Assembly (NCBI GenBank): GCA_937923375.1 | Contig: CALAJG010000320.1 | Span: 1 to 8,794, forward strand | Reading direction: 5' to 3' | Length of the DNA stretch: 8,794 nucleotides | DNA from: an uncultured Leucothrix sp. | GTDB lineage: Bacteria; Pseudomonadota; Gammaproteobacteria; Thiotrichales; Thiotrichaceae | Made by a program: the position numbers and the translations under genes | The notes under the pieces: generated by a model | The model's database searches: none | Told to the model about the DNA's origin: nothing | What the model saw: the letters and a program-made list of their open reading frames with translations, nothing else | Shown: piece after piece, positions 6,213 through 8,794 of the stretch | Position numbering within the stretch: position 1 is the stretch's first letter | Layout: each line of letters starts with the position of its first letter

Positions 6213-8531
6213 TCATGGCAAGGGAGTAACGTCTAAAGTAACTTCTCCCCAAGAAGTGCGGCCCTCGACTTCTTTGAAGGTATACCAAATCTTATCTCCT
6301 CCAACATAGCCATCTTTCGATGTATAAACCAATTTATTGTCAGACAAAGAAACACTACCGCCATTTAGAGAGTAAGCACTATTAACCGGATTAAGCTCCA
6401 ACTCATTCCCAATATCATTCAGCAATACATCAATGCTGATTTCTGTGCCAGTGTTAACAGATACCTCATCAGGTGCCCCAACGGGGGCTGGGTTAAAAAC
6501 TCCTTCACCGACTACATTGATTGTCACCACACTCCACCTCTCACGATTTCCAACATCTTTTAAGGTGTACCAAATCTTATCTTCTCCCGAATAACCTGCC
6601 CGGGGAGTATAAGAAACCTTGTTATCAATTAAGGAAACCTGCCCACCTTTTAATGACCATTCATTTGGTGCAAATAGCTCCAATTCAACGCCGGTATCAT
6701 TCTCCAATGCGTCAATTACCATCGGAATGCCAGTACTATCTACCGTGTCAGGGTTGGCTACCGGCAACTCTATTTCTACACCACCAGTCACCGCTATCGT
6801 TACCTCGCCCCAACTACTTCGGCCTTTTGCATCATCAAAGCTATACCAAATTTTATCCTCACCGTTGTAGGCCGTATCTGGGAAATAAGTTAGCTTATTA
6901 TCAGAAATGCCAACACGTCCCCCTTTCAGTGACCAGTTACTGGACGTTTCAAGCACCAGCCCATTTCCCGTGTCATTGGCTAAGACATCTATAGTAATCG
7001 TATCCCCTGAACTTGCTTCCGCAGTATCCGGGTTTCCAGTGGGATGGGGACCAGCATCGTAATCTGCCGTTTCAGAAATTCTGATGATATGGCCTTGCGA
7101 TGGAACCCCCTTGTCGTTGATCAGAAACAGTAAATAATGACCAGGCGTCGCAATATTAGGTGAGTCAGGAATCGTAACGCGTACCCCTGAATAAGTTTCA
7201 ATGAAGTCTGCTTCAATAAAGCGCTGCTCCATATTGAAGGTATGTGTTACCGCGCCGGTCTTGATCAAAGTTACCCGAGTGATCTTATCTGTGGCAGGAT
7301 GGTCAACGCTGATGTTCTGTCCATAAGAGGCTTCGTCAGGGGCATCAGAAACAGTTGGCCTCAGAGCCAATCCTGACTCATCAAATAAATAAGGAGGAGT
7401 AAAAATCTCAGCGTTTTTATTAACGACCGGCCCGGGCGTCCCTCCGCCAGATACCAAAATCCGACCATCTTTTAACAAAATTGCTGTCGAATGATACAAG
7501 CGCATGCGCTGCGACTGCGCCATAAGCGACCATTGCTCGGTAGCGGGATCCCAAATCTCAGGACGGTAGGAAACACCTTCATCAACATTATCAACAGCCG
7601 AGCCACCTACAATCATGACCTTGCCATTTGGCAGAATTACACTGTCAGCCCAAAGTCTTCCTGACTCAGTTGGTGGCGTTATCTCTTTCACACTGGGTGC
7701 TGGTCCGGTCACATCTACCAAAATCGTGCCGTTTGGAGTAGGGCTAATCTCACCAGATAACTGCATAATTTTACCCGGACGATACATAACAGCAGTTGCA
7801 GCGTAGCCGATACTAGTAGTAGGTAGGTCACCCGCCGCCGTAAGCGTCCCTTGATCAGCCGTTGTCATGTAAAACATCCTGGACCCCTGAATCCCAAAGA
7901 CCCGGCCATCCGGCACCACCCATAATTTGGGGTAAAAGTAGCCATAATCAGTTGTTTGCACACCAAGCAAAGAGCGCCATTGATTGTCGGCTGGCGAATA
8001 AACCTCTGGAGTGACTACTTCACGAAGTTGACTATCTCTACCACCAGAAACTAAAACATCACCCTCTGGCAAGGTAATTGAAGTCGGGTACCATCGAGCG
8101 AAACTCATGTCAGGGGCTACACTGAGCTCGTTGCTTTCAGTATCGAAATTGACTGCAGAAACAATGCCACTGCTAAGTATTCCGCCCGGAGGTGCTTCGC
8201 CTCCCGGCATAAAAACATTGCCACTCTCAGGTAGAACTAGCCCCCCAGAACAGAAAGAGCTCACATTAATATCACTAATAAATGTGTAGTGCGATGCAAC
8301 GTCCAATCCATCCTCAGGACTCCAGACATCGTATTTAAACTGTCCAGAGTCAATACCATCAACGCCCCAAGTCAGTATTTTCCCCTGAGGCGTTAAAACA
8401 GCATGAATCGGAATCATAGGCCATTCGACCTGTTCGCTCCATGAACCTTCAGTAGCTGGGGTCGCTTGCAATACGTTTGAAATGCTTATCAGCATCAAGC
8501 AAACAACATGCCTAAGTTTTATCGCCCTCAT
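6213..8531 (-). CDS. Secreted copper radical oxidase (galactose/glyoxal oxidase-like, AA5-type) with three Ig-like domains, copy 2
   Basis: The product has 772 residues and is collinear with copy 1 without a gap through the whole oxidase region. Counting by hand, 342 of 460 residues (74%) match over positions 31-490, rising to 81% over 331-490. Residues 1-23 are a Sec signal peptide (core CLMLISIS, site LQA/T). Active-site residues sit at the same numbers: Cys94 (SSFCSGG), Tyr148 (ARWYPTS), Tyr346-His347 and His430 (VTHTF). Cys94 is the only cysteine after signal removal; Cys11 lies in the signal peptide with no lipobox. Three Big_9-type domains end the protein. Surface loops around residues 111-140 and 260-290 differ most from copy 1, which could mean different substrates. 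It is the first of the three minus-strand genes, behind a terminator-like hairpin, so transcription probably starts in 8532-8640, though I see no clear -35/-10 pair. The Shine-Dalgarno (GCGGGA) is weak. Confidence 0.92.
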   Translation of the reverse strand: MRAIKLRHVVCLMLISISNVLQATPATEGSWSEQVEWPMIPIHAVLTPQGKILTWGVDGIDSGQFKYDVWSPEDGLDVASHYTFISDINVSSFCSGGLVLPESGNVFMPGGEAPPGGILSSGIVSAVNFDTESNELSVAPDMSFARWYPTSITLPEGDVLVSGGRDSQLREVVTPEVYSPADNQWRSLLGVQTTDYGYFYPKLWVVPDGRVFGIQGSRMFYMTTADQGTLTAAGDLPTTSIGYAATAVMYRPGKIMQLSGEISPTPNGTILVDVTGPAPSVKEITPPTESGRLWADSVILPNGKVMIVGGSAVDNVDEGVSYRPEIWDPATEQWSLMAQSQRMRLYHSTAILLKDGRILVSGGGTPGPVVNKNAEIFTPPYLFDESGLALRPTVSDAPDEASYGQNISVDHPATDKITRVTLIKTGAVTHTFNMEQRFIEADFIETYSGVRVTIPDSPNIATPGHYLLFLINDKGVPSQGHIIRISETADYDAGPHPTGNPDTAEASSGDTITIDVLANDTGNGLVLETSSNWSLKGGRVGISDNKLTYFPDTAYNGEDKIWYSFDDAKGRSSWGEVTIAVTGGVEIELPVANPDTVDSTGIPMVIDALENDTGVELELFAPNEWSLKGGQVSLIDNKVSYTPRAGYSGEDKIWYTLKDVGNRERWSVVTINVVGEGVFNPAPVGAPDEVSVNTGTEISIDVLLNDIGNELELNPVNSAYSLNGGSVSLSDNKLVYTSKDGYVGGDKIWYTFKEVEGRTSWGEVTLDVTPLP
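6225..7049 (-). repeat. Three tandem bacterial Ig-like (Big_9-type) repeats in oxidase copy 2
   Basis: Repeat 1 covers residues 495-582, repeat 2 589-675 and repeat 3 681-769. Each resembles the repeat at the same place in copy 1 more than its neighbours: NRERWSVVTINV in repeat 2, and SAYSL with KEVEGR in repeat 3. Repeat 3 has GGDKIWYTF where all the others have GEDKIWY. Repeat 2 is the most diverged, with IDALENDTG in place of IDVLANDIG. Confidence 0.85.
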
Positions 8532-8640
8532 GAGTCCCGCCTGCTAACGCCATCCTTGACAAACATCAAAATAATCGACAAATTGGTTAAATAGCGAAAG
8601 GTATTGACCTGAGCGGCTTAAAGTTCACGATGAACAGATG

Positions 8641-8667
8641 AACCCGTGGCAACGCAAGCCACAGGCC
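8641..8667 (-). terminator. Terminator-like hairpin after the minus-strand gene at the window's right edge
   Basis: On the minus strand, GGCCUGUGGC-UUGCGUU-GCCACGGGUU can fold into a stem of up to ten pairs. The core is GUGGC/GCCAC, extended by two C-G pairs and three G-U wobbles, with a seven-base loop. It starts 24 bases past the stop of the gene ending at 8691. The U-tract that follows (UUCAUCUGUUC) is poor, so efficiency is uncertain. It would separate that gene from oxidase copy 2. Confidence 0.5.
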
Positions 8668-8690
8668 TAAAACGAACTCACTTATTGTTA

Positions 8691-8794
8691 TTATGCGGCG
8701 GCTTCTACCCTGCGATACAAGGTATTCATGATCGCCTGCTTATCAAACTCAGCACCCATTTTCAGCATAGCATCTGCAAAGCGCCCAACAATAT
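8691..8794 (-). CDS. C-terminal end of an unrecognised protein (partial)
   Basis: The last 33 codons and tandem stops (TAATAA on the minus strand) of a gene that begins beyond the right edge are visible. The peptide includes GRFADAMLKMG, EFDKQAIMNTLY and RRVEAAA at the end. It looks like an amphipathic helical C-terminus. I do not recognise the family, and the fragment is too short to assign a function. Coding is supported by a clean open frame to the window edge, by stops in the other two minus-strand frames, and by a terminator-like hairpin just downstream. Confidence 0.6.
   Translation of the reverse strand, partial: IVGRFADAMLKMGAEFDKQAIMNTLYRRVEAAA

Larger units (their letters stand above)
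3752..8531 (-). repeat. Tandem whole-gene duplication of the copper radical oxidase
   Basis: Two complete genes of nearly equal length (770 and 772 codons) lie head to tail with a period of about 2.47 kb. Short exact DNA matches survive, for example a match of just over 20 bases beginning TCAGAAATTCTGATG near 4616 and 7068. Synonymous and amino-acid differences are spread throughout. Both copies are open and neither shows a frameshift, so both appear to be kept by selection. A short leader similarity (GCG-Y-TA-R-Y-AGG about 20 bases before each ATG) may also descend from the duplication. Confidence 0.88.

Noticed and set aside
5985..6236. 83-codon plus-strand frame spanning the gap between the oxidase genes
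   Set aside because: It begins inside the antisense of the copy 1 signal peptide and ends in the copy 2 tail. It has no ribosome binding site and no recognisable product.
6521..6994. 157-codon plus-strand open frame
   Set aside because: It lies wholly inside oxidase copy 2 on the opposite strand. Its composition is low-complexity His/Pro/Ser/Leu with no domain, and no equivalent open frame exists in the paralogous copy.
8624..8645. Direct repeat GATGAAC-a-GATGAAC
   Set aside because: Two seven-base copies in a 20-base stretch is within chance, and there is no linked feature to suggest a binding site.

Overview
The window reads as chromosomal DNA of a Gram-negative bacterium, most likely a gammaproteobacterium with moderate-to-low GC. 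The basis is the SCO/SenC protein, the O-antigen-acetylase-type acyltransferase tail, Sec signal peptides on three large secreted proteins, and AGGA-like ribosome binding sites. The genus cannot be fixed from sequence alone.

Layout. Bases 1-165 hold the 3' end of a plus-strand gene ending in the SGNH domain of an acyltransferase-3 (OafB-like) polysaccharide O-acetyltransferase. After an AT-rich gap (166-383) comes a plus-strand gene (384-2885) for a secreted 833-residue protein with about twelve NHL-type beta-propeller repeats and a C-terminal triple repeat of the DUF5648 type. Three large minus-strand genes converge on it. Read in their own direction they are a copper radical oxidase (8531-6213), a second paralogous copper radical oxidase (6064-3752), and an SCO1/SenC-type copper chaperone or thiol reductase (stop at 2939). 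Beyond them, a terminator-like hairpin (8641-8667) follows the 3' end of another minus-strand gene (8794-8691), which I do not recognise.

How the genes may work together. Both oxidases keep every ligand of the galactose oxidase/glyoxal oxidase active site at identical positions (Cys94, Tyr148, Tyr346, His347, His430). Cys94 is the only cysteine in each mature protein. Each enzyme ends in three bacterial Ig-like (Big_9-type) domains. They arose by whole-gene duplication after the Ig triplication. The downstream SCO gene has an intact copper site (CxxxC plus distal His). Its position suggests that it may deliver copper to, or act as a thiol-disulfide helper for, these exported enzymes rather than cytochrome oxidase; this is inference. 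The set may form an extracellular, H2O2-producing, carbohydrate- or aldehyde-oxidising module, with the NHL/DUF5648 protein as a possible surface partner. This tandem oxidase plus SCO arrangement is the most interesting feature of the window. I saw no insertion sequences, tRNA genes or CRISPR arrays.
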